Counted from the stretch's first letter, positions 42,114-49,914 are shown. The stretch is DNA of 50,072 nucleotides from Candidatus Anaerostipes excrementavium (GCA_019114985.1 DXEM01000023.1:1-50072); one strand, 5' to 3'. The notes: generated from the sequence alone by a model not told the origin. A program made the numbers and translations.

Positions 42114-42148
42114 GCCAGGGACAAGAGTTTATTGTCTCTGGCTTTTTT
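42114..42148 (+). terminator. intrinsic terminator after the phospholipase C-like gene
   Basis: GCCAGGGACAA (42114-42124) / TTGTCTCTGGC (42132-42142) followed by six T. Confidence 0.95.
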
Positions 42149-42180
42149 ATTTCATAGGATACTTTGATCCTATGAAATAA
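42147..42180. repeat. palindromic repeat element, copy B (hairpin only)
   Basis: TTATTTCATAGGAT (42147-42160), loop ACTTTG, ATCCTATGAAATAA (42167-42180): a perfect 14-bp inverted repeat fused to the T-tail of the previous terminator. It shares the palindrome of copies A and C but lacks the CGCTCCGC body. Confidence 0.85.
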
Positions 42181-42221
42181 AAAATATAACAAGGTTTGTA
42201 GATAAAGGGAGGGGTGATTGG

Positions 42222-42680
42222 ATGCTTTCTATAGCAAGAATAATATGTTTGCTGTTTTGGGGCATTGGTTTGCTGGCAGTGGGTATATCGGATTGGCGAA
42301 CCATGAAAATACCGAATCGATTCCAAATATTTTTAGGGATTGTCGGGTGTGTTGGATGGCTGTGTTTTCCGGAAATTTCGATGGATGAAAGAGGGTTCGG
42401 AATGATTGTGATCAGCCTTCCGTTTTATATTGTGACGAAAGTGAGGCCGTATGCAATCGGTGGAGGAGATATCAAACTGGCAGCGGTCTGCGGAATCTTT
42501 CTTGGATGGAAAAGGCTTTTATGTGCTTTCGCAGCGGCATCGTTTTTAAGCGGCATCTATGGATTTTACTGTTTGTTTGTGAAAAAGAAAAAAGCCGGCG
42601 ACCGTATGCCCTTTGGCAGTTTCTTATGCATTGGGGCAATGGCAGCCAGCTTTCCTTTCTGGGATCATTTATTCTTCTGA
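42222..42680 (+). CDS. A24 family prepilin peptidase, short form
   Basis: This 152-residue membrane protein has four to five hydrophobic helices and the two catalytic aspartates of type IV prepilin peptidases: SDWRTMKIPNR near residue 23 and GGGDIKL near residue 84. It lacks the N-terminal methyltransferase domain, as in CpaA/TadV-type enzymes. No pilin, ATPase or secretion genes are nearby, so its substrate must be encoded elsewhere. AAAGGGAGG precedes the ATG. Its 3' end overlaps the convergent ABC-F gene by 12 bases. Confidence 0.88.
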   Translation: MLSIARIICLLFWGIGLLAVGISDWRTMKIPNRFQIFLGIVGCVGWLCFPEISMDERGFGMIVISLPFYIVTKVRPYAIGGGDIKLAAVCGIFLGWKRLLCAFAAASFLSGIYGFYCLFVKKKKAGDRMPFGSFLCIGAMAASFPFWDHLFF

Positions 42681-44291
42681 TATTTCTACGATTTGTCTCT
42701 TTCTGGCATCTGCATTATTCTCAAGATATTCATCATAGGTACATTCTTTATCGATCAATCCTTGATCAGTGATTTCAATAATACGATTTGCGGTCGTTTG
42801 CACAAATTGATGATCCTGGGAAGTAAATAACACGGCTCCGCTAAAATCTTTCAATGCTTCGTTAAGCGCTGTGATAGATTCCATATCTAAGTGGTTGGTC
42901 GGTTCATCTAAAAGGAGGATATTAGCGCCGCTGATCATTAATTTAGAAAGCATGCAGCGAACTTTTTCTCCACCGGATAAGACACCAACCTTTTTCAGAG
43001 CATCTTCTCCTGAAAATAACATACGTCCAAGGAACCCGCGGACATAGGTAAGATCTTTATCTTCAGAGTATTGAGTCAGCCATTCAACAATGGTCTCATC
43101 CTGACTAAAATCTTTGGTGTTATCTTTTGGGAAATAGGACTGTGTTGTTGTAACACCCCATCGATATGTTCCCTCATCCGGCTCCATCTCACCGGCAAGA
43201 ATTTTGAATAAAGTGGTAGTCGCCTGTGTATTTGGACCGACAAAAGCGATTTTGTCCGTTGGCTTCATCATAAAGGAAATATTGTCTAATACTTTTGTGC
43301 CATCAATGGTCTTAGAAAGATTTTCGACAACCAGAGCATCGTTTCCGATCTCTCGATTCGGTTTAAAATTAATGTATGGATATTTCCTGCTGGAAGGTTT
43401 TAATTCGTCTAACTGGATTTTATCCAAAGCTTTCTTTCTGGAAGTTGCCTGCTTGGACTTGGAAGCATTAGCGCTGAAACGGGCGATAAAATCCTGTAAT
43501 TCTTTAATCTTTTCTTCTTTCTTCTTATTAGATTCCTTCATCTGTTTTCTTAACAGCTGGCTGGATTCGTACCAGAAGTCATAGTTTCCGGAATAAAGCT
43601 GGATTTTTGCATAATCGATATCAGCGATATGAGTACATACTTTATTTAAGAAATAACGGTCATGGGATACTACAATGACAGTATTATCAAAATTGATCAA
43701 AAATTCTTCCAGCCAATAGATGGCATCCAGATCCAGGTGGTTCGTCGGCTCATCCAACAAAAGGATATCTGGGTTTCCAAACAAAGCCTGGGCAAGCAAG
43801 ACTTTGACTTTCTGAGAACCGTTCAGATCGGCCATTTTCATATAGTGGTATTCATTAGAAATGCCGAGACCATTCAATAAGGTAGCAGCATCGGATTCTG
43901 CCTCCCATCCGTTCATATCTGCAAATTCTGCTTCTAATTCGCTGGCACGGATTCCATCTTCATCGGTAAAATCTTCTTTTGCATAAATCGCATTCTTTTC
44001 CTGCATGATTTCATATAAACGCTGATTTCCCATCATGACAGTATCCAGTACAATGGAATCATCATACTGATAGTGATCCTGTTTCAAAACAGAGAGCCGC
44101 TGCCCCTGTGTGATGGATACATCGCCATTGGTCGGTTCGATTTCACCGGATAAAATCTTTAAAAATGTAGATTTGCCGGCTCCGTTTGCTCCGATTAATC
44201 CGTAGCAGTTTCCCTCCGTAAATTTAATATTTACATCTTCGAATAAGGCGCGTTTTCCTAAACGCAAAGTTACATTATTAGCCTGTATCAT
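42669..44291 (-). CDS. ABC-F family ATPase (YbiT/YkpA-like) with a degenerate second nucleotide site
   Basis: This 540-residue soluble protein has two ABC domains joined by a long charged linker. Domain 1 is intact: Walker A GLIGANGAGKST, Walker B ILLLDEPTNHLD and switch VVSHDRYF. Domain 2 keeps LSGGEKVR and LLLDEPTNHLD but its P-loop reads VGPNTQATTT, lacking the glycines and the lysine, and its switch reads TSQDHQF with Gln in place of His. ABC-F proteins of this class act on ribosomes as translation factors. The ribosome site is GAAAGG on the minus strand. Overall similarity is to housekeeping YbiT-like members, not to resistance proteins. Confidence 0.92.
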   Translation of the reverse strand: MIQANNVTLRLGKRALFEDVNIKFTEGNCYGLIGANGAGKSTFLKILSGEIEPTNGDVSITQGQRLSVLKQDHYQYDDSIVLDTVMMGNQRLYEIMQEKNAIYAKEDFTDEDGIRASELEAEFADMNGWEAESDAATLLNGLGISNEYHYMKMADLNGSQKVKVLLAQALFGNPDILLLDEPTNHLDLDAIYWLEEFLINFDNTVIVVSHDRYFLNKVCTHIADIDYAKIQLYSGNYDFWYESSQLLRKQMKESNKKKEEKIKELQDFIARFSANASKSKQATSRKKALDKIQLDELKPSSRKYPYINFKPNREIGNDALVVENLSKTIDGTKVLDNISFMMKPTDKIAFVGPNTQATTTLFKILAGEMEPDEGTYRWGVTTTQSYFPKDNTKDFSQDETIVEWLTQYSEDKDLTYVRGFLGRMLFSGEDALKKVGVLSGGEKVRCMLSKLMISGANILLLDEPTNHLDMESITALNEALKDFSGAVLFTSQDHQFVQTTANRIIEITDQGLIDKECTYDEYLENNADARKRQIVEISEE

Positions 44292-44360
44292 ACGTAATAA
44301 CCTTTCTATAAGTAATTTCTATAATTTCAAAAATGCCTAAGCGTTGTGCCGTACTTTTTC

Positions 44361-44388
44361 ATTTTACAGAAATATATCAGTTTTGCAA
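44361..44388 (-). promoter_or_regulatory. promoter of the minus-strand ABC-F gene
   Basis: TTGCAA (44388-44383), 16-bp spacer, TAAAAT (44366-44361) on the minus strand, about 70 bases before the ATG. Confidence 0.5.
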
Positions 44389-44439
44389 GGGAAAATGCGT
44401 AAGATTTGCAAGAAAAGCAAATTGTGCAAGGAAAAATAC

Positions 44440-44468
44440 TTGACAACCAGAGTGAAATCCGATAAACT
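44440..44468 (+). promoter_or_regulatory. promoter of ylxM-ffh
   Basis: TTGACA (44440-44445), 17-bp spacer, TAAACT (44463-44468), 40 bases before ylxM; divergent from the ABC-F promoter. Confidence 0.65.
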
Positions 44469-44507
44469 AGCACATGGTAAAGGGAAAATGCTTTACAGGA
44501 GTAGTCA

Positions 44508-44861
44508 ATGGAGCGAATCGTCGAACAGAATTTATTGTATGATTTTTATGGTGAATTGTTGACGGAGCATCAGAAAGAGATCTTTGGCGAGCATGTGCTG
44601 AATGATATGACGCCTACAGAGATTGCGGCAGATTATGGAATTACCAGACAAGCCGCATATGATATGATCCGTCGGTGCAATAAGATTCTTGAAGGCTATG
44701 AAAATCGTCTTCAGCTTGTACGGAAGTTTTTAATGACCAAGGAAAAGGTGAAAGAGATCCATACTTTATCACAGAGAATTCTTCACGAAGACAAAGAACA
44801 GATGAAGAAAGATATCGAGCAGATAGAATATGTTTCCAACAGAATTTTGGAAGATTTGTAA
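44508..44861 (+). CDS. ylxM: YlxM family DNA-binding protein, SRP-associated
   Basis: This 117-residue protein has a sigma-70 region 4-like helix-turn-helix (TPTEIAADYGITRQAAYDMIRR, here cited in parts: TPTEIAADYGI and TRQAAYDMIRR) after an acidic helix, and a charged C-terminal helix. YlxM genes precede ffh across Firmicutes, and the protein is reported to affect signal recognition particle GTPase activity. ffh follows after 13 bases. Confidence 0.93.
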   Translation: MERIVEQNLLYDFYGELLTEHQKEIFGEHVLNDMTPTEIAADYGITRQAAYDMIRRCNKILEGYENRLQLVRKFLMTKEKVKEIHTLSQRILHEDKEQMKKDIEQIEYVSNRILEDL

Positions 44862-44874
44862 ATGAGGTGATACC

Positions 44875-46215
44875 ATGGCATTTGAGAGTTTATCCGAGAA
44901 ACTTCAGAACGTATTTAAGAATTTAAGAAGCAAGGGGCGCCTGACGGAAAATGATGTTAAGGCAGCGATGAAAGAGGTAAAGAGAGCTTTATTAGAGGCT
45001 GATGTCAATTTTAAAGTTGTTAAGTCTTTTATTAAGTCTGTACAGGAGCGCGCTGTCGGCCAAGATGTTTTGAATGGATTGAATCCGGGACAGATGGTCA
45101 TTAAGATCGTAAAAGAAGAGATGGAATCTCTGATGGGATCTACAATGACGGAGATTGCTCTGAAGCCGGGAAATGTGATCACGGTCATTATGATGGCAGG
45201 TCTTCAGGGTGCAGGTAAGACAACGACTTGTGCAAAACTGGCAGGACAATATAAGAAAAAAGGAAAACGTCCGCTGCTGGTTGCCTGTGATGTATATCGT
45301 CCGGCTGCCATCAAACAGCTGCAGGTAAATGGCGAGAAAGTCGGAGTTCCGGTATTTACAATGGGGGATAAGCAAAGCCCGGTAGATATCGCGAAAGCTT
45401 CCATTGAACATGCGCAAAAGAATGGCAATAATATTGTAATCCTCGATACGGCAGGCCGTCTTCATATTGATGAAAATATGATGGAAGAGCTGGTAGCAAT
45501 CAAACAGAATGTGGATGTCTATCAGACAGTATTAGTAGTAGACGCCATGACAGGACAGGATGCAGTCAACGTTGCAAAAGAATTTAATGAAAAAGTCGAG
45601 ATTGACGGAATCATTGTAACAAAGCTTGATGGAGATACGAGAGGCGGTGCTGCGCTTTCTATTCGTGCGGTTACCGGAAAACCGATTCTTTACGTCGGTA
45701 TGGGAGAGAAGCTGGAAGACCTTCAGCAATTCTATCCGGATCGTATGACGAGCCGAATCCTTGGAATGGGAGATGTTCTTTCTCTGATCGAGAAGGCCGA
45801 GTCAGCAATTGACGAAGAACAGGCGCTTAAGATGACAGAGAAGATGAAGAAAGCATCTTTTGATTTTAATGATTTTCTGGAGCAGATGGAACAGATGAAA
45901 AAGATGGGAGGATTATCCAGTCTTTTGTCTATGATCCCGGGTATGGGAAGTAAGCTGCAGGGCATTGATATCGATGATGGCATGATGGATAAGACGGCAG
46001 CAATCATCTATTCCATGACGAAAGAAGAAAGAGCGAATCCGAAGATTATCAATGGATCCAGAAAGAGAAGAATCGCCGCAGGAGCAGGAGTTCCGATTGC
46101 GGAAGTGAATCGGCTGTGCAAGCAGGTACAGAATCAAAAACAGATGATGAAACAGATGGCTGGAATGTTAGGTGGCAAGGGTGGCAGAAAAGGTGGTTTC
46201 CGATTACCTTTTTAG
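44875..46215 (+). CDS. ffh: signal recognition particle protein Ffh
   Basis: This 446-residue GTPase binds signal sequences of nascent membrane proteins with 4.5S RNA. The N domain (1-90), the G domain with GLQGAGKTTT, DTAGRLHID and TKLDGDTRGG, and the Met-rich M domain (about 330-446, ending GGRKGGFRLPF) are complete. AATGAGGTGAT precedes the ATG. It is the second gene of ylxM-ffh-rpsP-khpA. Confidence 0.98.
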   Translation: MAFESLSEKLQNVFKNLRSKGRLTENDVKAAMKEVKRALLEADVNFKVVKSFIKSVQERAVGQDVLNGLNPGQMVIKIVKEEMESLMGSTMTEIALKPGNVITVIMMAGLQGAGKTTTCAKLAGQYKKKGKRPLLVACDVYRPAAIKQLQVNGEKVGVPVFTMGDKQSPVDIAKASIEHAQKNGNNIVILDTAGRLHIDENMMEELVAIKQNVDVYQTVLVVDAMTGQDAVNVAKEFNEKVEIDGIIVTKLDGDTRGGAALSIRAVTGKPILYVGMGEKLEDLQQFYPDRMTSRILGMGDVLSLIEKAESAIDEEQALKMTEKMKKASFDFNDFLEQMEQMKKMGGLSSLLSMIPGMGSKLQGIDIDDGMMDKTAAIIYSMTKEERANPKIINGSRKRRIAAGAGVPIAEVNRLCKQVQNQKQMMKQMAGMLGGKGGRKGGFRLPF

Positions 46216-46261
46216 ACCTTGATGATAAATGTAATTAATAAATTATGGAGGTGAAAGAGAA

Positions 46262-46507
46262 ATGGCAGTAAAGATGAGATTAAAGAGAATGGGACAGAAA
46301 AAAGCTCCTTTTTATAGAGTTGTTGTTGCAGATTCAAGATCTCCTAGAGATGGAAAATTCATCGAAGAAATCGGTACTTATGATCCAAACCAGGATCCAA
46401 GCGTGATCAAGTTCGATGAAGAAGCAGCAAAAAAATGGTTATCTACTGGCGCTCAGCCAACAGATACTGTAGCAAAACTGCTGAAAGCTGCAGGAATCGA
46501 AAAATAG
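46262..46507 (+). CDS. rpsP: 30S ribosomal protein S16
   Basis: This 81-residue protein starts with [20 protein letters not shown] and contains [19 protein letters not shown], both S16 landmarks. An AGGTGAAAG site precedes the ATG. It sits between ffh and khpA as in most Firmicutes. Confidence 0.98.
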   Translation: MAVKMRLKRMGQKKAPFYRVVVADSRSPRDGKFIEEIGTYDPNQDPSVIKFDEEAAKKWLSTGAQPTDTVAKLLKAAGIEK

Positions 46508-46522
46508 TTATAGGAGGCACGC

Positions 46523-46750
46523 ATGAAACATTTATTAGAAGTGATTGCAAAAGCCCTCGTTGATCAGCCGGATAAAGTAACGGTGACAGAAAAAGAAACA
46601 GCAGATGCGATTGTTTTGGAACTTCATGTTGCTGAAGGCGATATGGGGAAAGTTATCGGGAAACAAGGACGTATTGCAAAAGCAATTCGTACTGTAGTCA
46701 AGGCTTCGGTTGACAAAGGTGACAAGAAAATTGTCGTAGATATTCAATAA
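46523..46750 (+). CDS. khpA: KH domain RNA-binding protein KhpA
   Basis: This 75-residue protein is a single KH domain with the VIGKQGRIAKAI loop (GxxG type) near residue 48. KhpA acts with KhpB in RNA binding and cell-size control in Gram-positive bacteria. A TAGGAGGCA site precedes the ATG. The genes that normally follow (rimM, trmD, rplS) are absent; a terminator and repeat element stand instead. Confidence 0.96.
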   Translation: MKHLLEVIAKALVDQPDKVTVTEKETADAIVLELHVAEGDMGKVIGKQGRIAKAIRTVVKASVDKGDKKIVVDIQ

Positions 46751-46758
46751 AGAAAAAT

Positions 46759-46801
46759 ATCCCATAAATGGCGAAGATACGTCACTTATGGGATTCTTTT
46801 T
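46759..46801 (+). terminator. intrinsic terminator after khpA
   Basis: ATCCCATAA (46759-46767) / TTATGGGAT (46786-46794) with a T-rich tail that merges into repeat copy C. Confidence 0.85.
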
Positions 46802-46878
46802 ATTTCATAGGAAACTTTGTACCTATGAAATAAAACGCTCCGCCGCAGGCAGAAAATCCTGCGCGGCAGGATTTTTTT
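46799..46878. repeat. palindromic repeat element, copy C
   Basis: TTTATTTCATAGG (46799-46811) / CCTATGAAATAAA (46822-46834) is a perfect 13-bp palindrome, followed by ACGCTCCGCCGCAGGC and a terminator hairpin. Relative to copy A the middle 45-50 bases with two hairpins are missing. Alternative pairing GCCGC (46842-46846) / GCGGC (46863-46867) would exclude the terminator hairpin. Confidence 0.8.
46855..46878 (+). terminator. terminator hairpin within repeat copy C
   Basis: AATCCTGC (46855-46862), loop GCG, GCAGGATT (46866-46873), then T to 46878. It overlaps the last codon of the opposite-strand gene ending at 46877. Confidence 0.85.
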
Positions 46879-47359
46879 AAGACTGTTCTTTGATATCCGG
46901 AAGGTCAATCTTTTCGGAATGATCAAAGAGAGAAAGAATATGCCGAAGAGAGTCTTCCATCTCATTTTGGATATTTTCGAGATTTTCTGAATCAACGTTA
47001 TAGTTTAAGAACAGTTTTTCAATATTTTCCGTTACATGATGTCCCAGATGGGAGATAATAAGGAATGTATCGAAATTATGACTGTTCTTGGCATTTTGAA
47101 AACGTTTTAAATCTTCTGTAATAAAGTCGATAATTTCCTGATCACTGGCGAATTTTCCGTGGATCATTGCGTAAGGCTCGACTCTTTGGAGAAAATACTT
47201 ATTGTGTCGAGTAATATTGAATACATAAGATACGATAAGTCCGTCGCCTAGATCAAATTCGGCGATATGCATGATGCTGTTAAATTCTTTAATCGAAGTT
47301 GCTCCAAGCTGCCGCAAATTAATATTGATATAATCGCCGGTTACTGTGTTTCTGTTCAT
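46877..47359 (-). CDS. conserved-looking protein of unknown function
   Basis: I do not recognise this 160-residue protein. It has no signal peptide or membrane helix. The N-terminal half looks beta-rich (GDYININLRQLGATS, LGDGLIVSYVFNIT), the C-terminal half helical and acidic (about 90-160, with FLIISHLGHHVTENIEKLF). The ATG at 47359 is chosen because GAAAGGGG lies about 10 bases upstream; an in-frame TTG at 47368 sits too close to it. Codon use resembles the neighbours. It is downstream of, but on the same strand as, the transporter-luxS group, beginning 32 bases after the transporter stop, so it may be cotranscribed. Confidence 0.75.
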   Translation of the reverse strand: MNRNTVTGDYININLRQLGATSIKEFNSIMHIAEFDLGDGLIVSYVFNITRHNKYFLQRVEPYAMIHGKFASDQEIIDFITEDLKRFQNAKNSHNFDTFLIISHLGHHVTENIEKLFLNYNVDSENLENIQNEMEDSLRHILSLFDHSEKIDLPDIKEQS

Positions 47360-47390
47360 ATGAATCAATCCCCTTTCTCAAGTTTATGTG

Positions 47391-48659
47391 CTATGCAAAG
47401 CGTATCAATAAAAATACGGAACATACAGCGATAGATAAAATCATCATAGGAAATCCAATCTTAAAATATTGTCCAAATGTGATCGGATGGCCGTTATTTT
47501 TACTGATACTGGATAGAACAACATTCGCAGATGCGCCAATCAGCGTTCCGTTTCCGCCAAGACATGCCCCTAAAGATAAAGCCCACCAAATTGGTGTGAC
47601 ATCCATCCCATGAGACTGCATGGAAAGGATCATAGGAATCAAAGTCGCAACAAAAGGGATGTTGTCCAAGAATGATGATACGACTGCAGATACCCAAAGG
47701 ATGATCAGCATCGTCAAAACAACATTTCCTCCTGTAATAGAAATCAGTCCATTTGCCAGCATAGAGATAATTCCGACTTTTTTCACACCGCCAACAACGA
47801 TAAAAAGTCCGATGAAAAAAAGAATGGTAGGCCACTCAACACTGGAAATGATTTCTTCCGGATCCTGCCCGCCGATTAAAAGCATGACACAGGCAGCAGC
47901 GACTGCAACCACACAAGACTCTACGCCAAGCTGATCATGGAAAATAAAACATACAGCAACGATGATGATGACGACAATACTCTGGTACATAAGGCGCCGA
48001 TCTTTGATCGACTTCTTTTCATCTAATTCCATGATCTTTGCAATTGCCTGATCTGTAACAAATAATTTTTTGCCATATATAAAATAGAAACAAATAAGCG
48101 TAGTGATTGTGACGAATACAACTGCGAAACCAGTATTTAAAATAAAATCTACAAAACCTAAATTTGCAGCGCTTCCGATCATAATATTCGGCGGGTCTCC
48201 GATTAAGGTAGCAGTACCGCCGATATTGGAAGCCATAATTTGCGAAATAATATATGGCACCGGATCGACTCTTAGAATATTGGTGATTGCCAAGGTCATT
48301 GGTCCTACTAAAAGTACTGTGGTTACATTATCAAGCATACCGGATAAGAGAGCGGTAATAATGATAAAGATAACCATAATCGGCCAAGGCCGGCCTTTTG
48401 CCAATTTGGCAGCTTTAATTGCTATGTACTCAAAGATTCCAGAGTTTTTCACAACAGCAACTGTTAACATCATTCCAACTAAAATGCAGATCGTATCAAC
48501 ATCCACTGCCTCTACACAGTCTTCAATTGAAAGGACATGAGTTAAAACAAGGAGCATTGCGCCGGTAATAGCAGCTACAGTATTGTGTACCTTCCCTGAA
48601 ATAATAGCAAGCATTGTAATTAAGAAAATGACAATGGCTATCATTTGTTGTAATGACAT
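47391..48659 (-). CDS. ArsB/NhaD-superfamily membrane transporter
   Basis: This 422-residue protein has about eleven hydrophobic helices in two related halves, each with an ion-transporter signature: SGMLDNVTTVLLVGPMTLA plus IGGTATLIGDPPNIMIG, and SSFLDNIPFVATLIPMIL plus LGGNGTLIGASANVV. The family covers sodium/proton antiporters (NhaD), arsenite permeases and anion carriers; no ars genes are close, so arsenite transport is not supported. A strong TAGGAGGAAA site precedes the ATG. Confidence 0.88.
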   Translation of the reverse strand: MSLQQMIAIVIFLITMLAIISGKVHNTVAAITGAMLLVLTHVLSIEDCVEAVDVDTICILVGMMLTVAVVKNSGIFEYIAIKAAKLAKGRPWPIMVIFIIITALLSGMLDNVTTVLLVGPMTLAITNILRVDPVPYIISQIMASNIGGTATLIGDPPNIMIGSAANLGFVDFILNTGFAVVFVTITTLICFYFIYGKKLFVTDQAIAKIMELDEKKSIKDRRLMYQSIVVIIIVAVCFIFHDQLGVESCVVAVAAACVMLLIGGQDPEEIISSVEWPTILFFIGLFIVVGGVKKVGIISMLANGLISITGGNVVLTMLIILWVSAVVSSFLDNIPFVATLIPMILSMQSHGMDVTPIWWALSLGACLGGNGTLIGASANVVLSSISKNNGHPITFGQYFKIGFPMMILSIAVCSVFLLIRFA

Positions 48660-48728
48660 TTCTTTTTCCTCCTAAAATTTTTTCCACATTTTATGATAAC
48701 TCTAATTTTAAATAATGCAAGTCTTTTC

Positions 48729-48770
48729 TAAAAAAGAAGTACGGTACAGCCATGGAGAGCTATACCGTAC
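48729..48770 (-). terminator. terminator of the luxS/Cys-rich gene transcript
   Basis: On the minus strand a 12-bp stem GTACGGTATAGC / GCTGTACCGTAC (one mismatch) is followed by TTCTTTTTTA. It lies 54 bases after the small gene's stop and separates it from the transporter gene. Confidence 0.85.
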
Positions 48771-48823
48771 GAAAAAACCATCGTTTCAATTTCTTTGTCT
48801 AAAAGCCGCAATAAAAAGATTGC

Positions 48824-49024
48824 CTAAAGCTTTGTCACGATTTGATCATAAAGATCTAATCGACAATGCTGGTTAGAAGAAGAGAAATGTTTGCAATTTA
48901 AGCAGCTTGGGGATTTTGAATCATCTCCTGTACTTACATTTTTTACGGAGTGATCACAGCCGCATGGACAGTATTCACTGCATTCTTCTGCTACTTCACG
49001 ATAGACCTGATTTTGATTCTTCAT
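48824..49024 (-). CDS. small Cys-rich, probably metal-binding protein
   Basis: This 66-residue protein has Cys/His pairs CSEYCPCGCDH and CLNCKHF...HC, suggesting one or two zinc or iron sites. I do not recognise a named family. A perfect AAAGGAGG ribosome site and a terminator downstream support a real gene. It lies 51 bases after luxS on the same strand and shares its transcript, so a link to methyl-cycle or sulfur metabolism is possible but unproven. Confidence 0.8.
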   Translation of the reverse strand: MKNQNQVYREVAEECSEYCPCGCDHSVKNVSTGDDSKSPSCLNCKHFSSSNQHCRLDLYDQIVTKL

Positions 49025-49075
49025 AATATAAAAGCCTCCTTTTTGTAATTTGGTACTCTTATATTATGGGCAAAA

Positions 49076-49561
49076 TTAATCCGGATAATTCAGATTCTTT
49101 TCATTCGCGCAATACAGAGCGCGATCTAAATATTGTTTTGCCAAATATTTTGCCATTGGAAGGTTCATGTCCAAATAATTTCCGCAGTCCCTGGCAGAAG
49201 CACCGGGAATGTCGTCCTGAAAATTCTTGATAAATTCATAAGTACCTATAATAAGAGGCAGAATATCAGATGAAGAATAATCGCCGGCTATGATTAAATA
49301 AAAACCGGTACGACATCCCATGGGACCGAAATAAATAATTTTATCCTGCCATTTTGGATGGTTTCTTAAATAGGTAGCAGCCAAATGTTCAATTGCATGC
49401 ATTTCAGCGGTATTCATGACCGGCTCTCTATTTGGCGCTGTCATACGCAGATCAAACGTTGTTAGTATTTCAGAACCAATCTGGTCTTTTCTTGATACAT
49501 AAACACCCGGCTGTAAATTCAAATGATTAATCGTAAAACTTGTTATTTTTTTCATTTGCAT
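49076..49561 (-). CDS. luxS: S-ribosylhomocysteine lyase LuxS
   Basis: This 161-residue enzyme splits S-ribosylhomocysteine into homocysteine and the precursor of autoinducer 2. Metal ligands His55 and His59 (HAIEH) and Cys126 (RDCGNY), and catalytic Cys83 (GCRTGF) and Glu58, are present. I chose the ATG at 49561 with AAAGGA nine bases upstream; an in-frame ATG at 49555 is possible, and the longer frame to 49639 starts in promoter DNA. A TATAAT (49607-49602, minus) with a poor -35 may be its promoter, back to back with the first promoter of the rRNA-type region. Confidence 0.96.
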   Translation of the reverse strand: MQMKKITSFTINHLNLQPGVYVSRKDQIGSEILTTFDLRMTAPNREPVMNTAEMHAIEHLAATYLRNHPKWQDKIIYFGPMGCRTGFYLIIAGDYSSSDILPLIIGTYEFIKNFQDDIPGASARDCGNYLDMNLPMAKYLAKQYLDRALYCANEKNLNYPD

Positions 49562-49632
49562 AAAAATGAATCCTTTCTTATTATTAAATTCTTCTCTTTT
49601 CATTATACATAAAAATAAAAATAAAAAAATGG

Positions 49633-49661
49633 TTGACACTAATGAAAAAGCGTGATAGTAT
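49633..49661 (+). promoter_or_regulatory. tandem promoter P1 of a probable rRNA operon
   Basis: TTGACA (49633-49638), 17-bp spacer, TAGTAT (49656-49661). The inverted repeat GATGAAAC (49675-49682) / GTTTCATC (49702-49709) follows and would form a stem in the P1 transcript. Confidence 0.75.
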
Positions 49662-49794
49662 AGTCAACGTCGCTGATGAAACGGCCGACAAAACACGACA
49701 TGTTTCATCGAGGTATTAACGTCAAAGACATAAGCATACAGATTTTGTTACTGGCAGGGAGTGCTTCAGGAAAATCAAAAAATGAAAAAAGTCC

Positions 49795-49823
49795 TTGACA
49801 AAAAGAATACAATGCGATATGAT
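49795..49823 (+). promoter_or_regulatory. tandem promoter P2 of a probable rRNA operon
   Basis: Perfect TTGACA (49795-49800), 17-bp spacer, TATGAT (49818-49823), preceded by A/T-rich DNA like an UP element. Confidence 0.85.
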
Positions 49824-49879
49824 ATAAAAGTTGCTGGCGAAAACAATTCGACAGCAGCAAAAAAATCTTAAAAAAGTTC

Positions 49880-49908
49880 TTGACAAAGAATGGAAGAGAT
49901 GATAAAAT
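49880..49908 (+). promoter_or_regulatory. tandem promoter P3 of a probable rRNA operon
   Basis: Perfect TTGACA (49880-49885), 17-bp spacer, TAAAAT (49903-49908), preceded by an A-run. P2 and P3 share the AAAAAAGT-CTTGACAAA context, as expected of duplicated stable-RNA promoters. Confidence 0.85.
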
Positions 49909-49914
49909 GTAAGA

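Noticed and set aside
47386-48540. several plus-strand open frames opposite the transporter gene
   Set aside because: They mirror the hydrophobic codons of the transporter and have no ribosome sites.
47391-48659. arsenite efflux pump ArsB
   Set aside because: The superfamily fits, but no arsR, arsC or arsA is nearby and the motifs are shared by NhaD and anion carriers.
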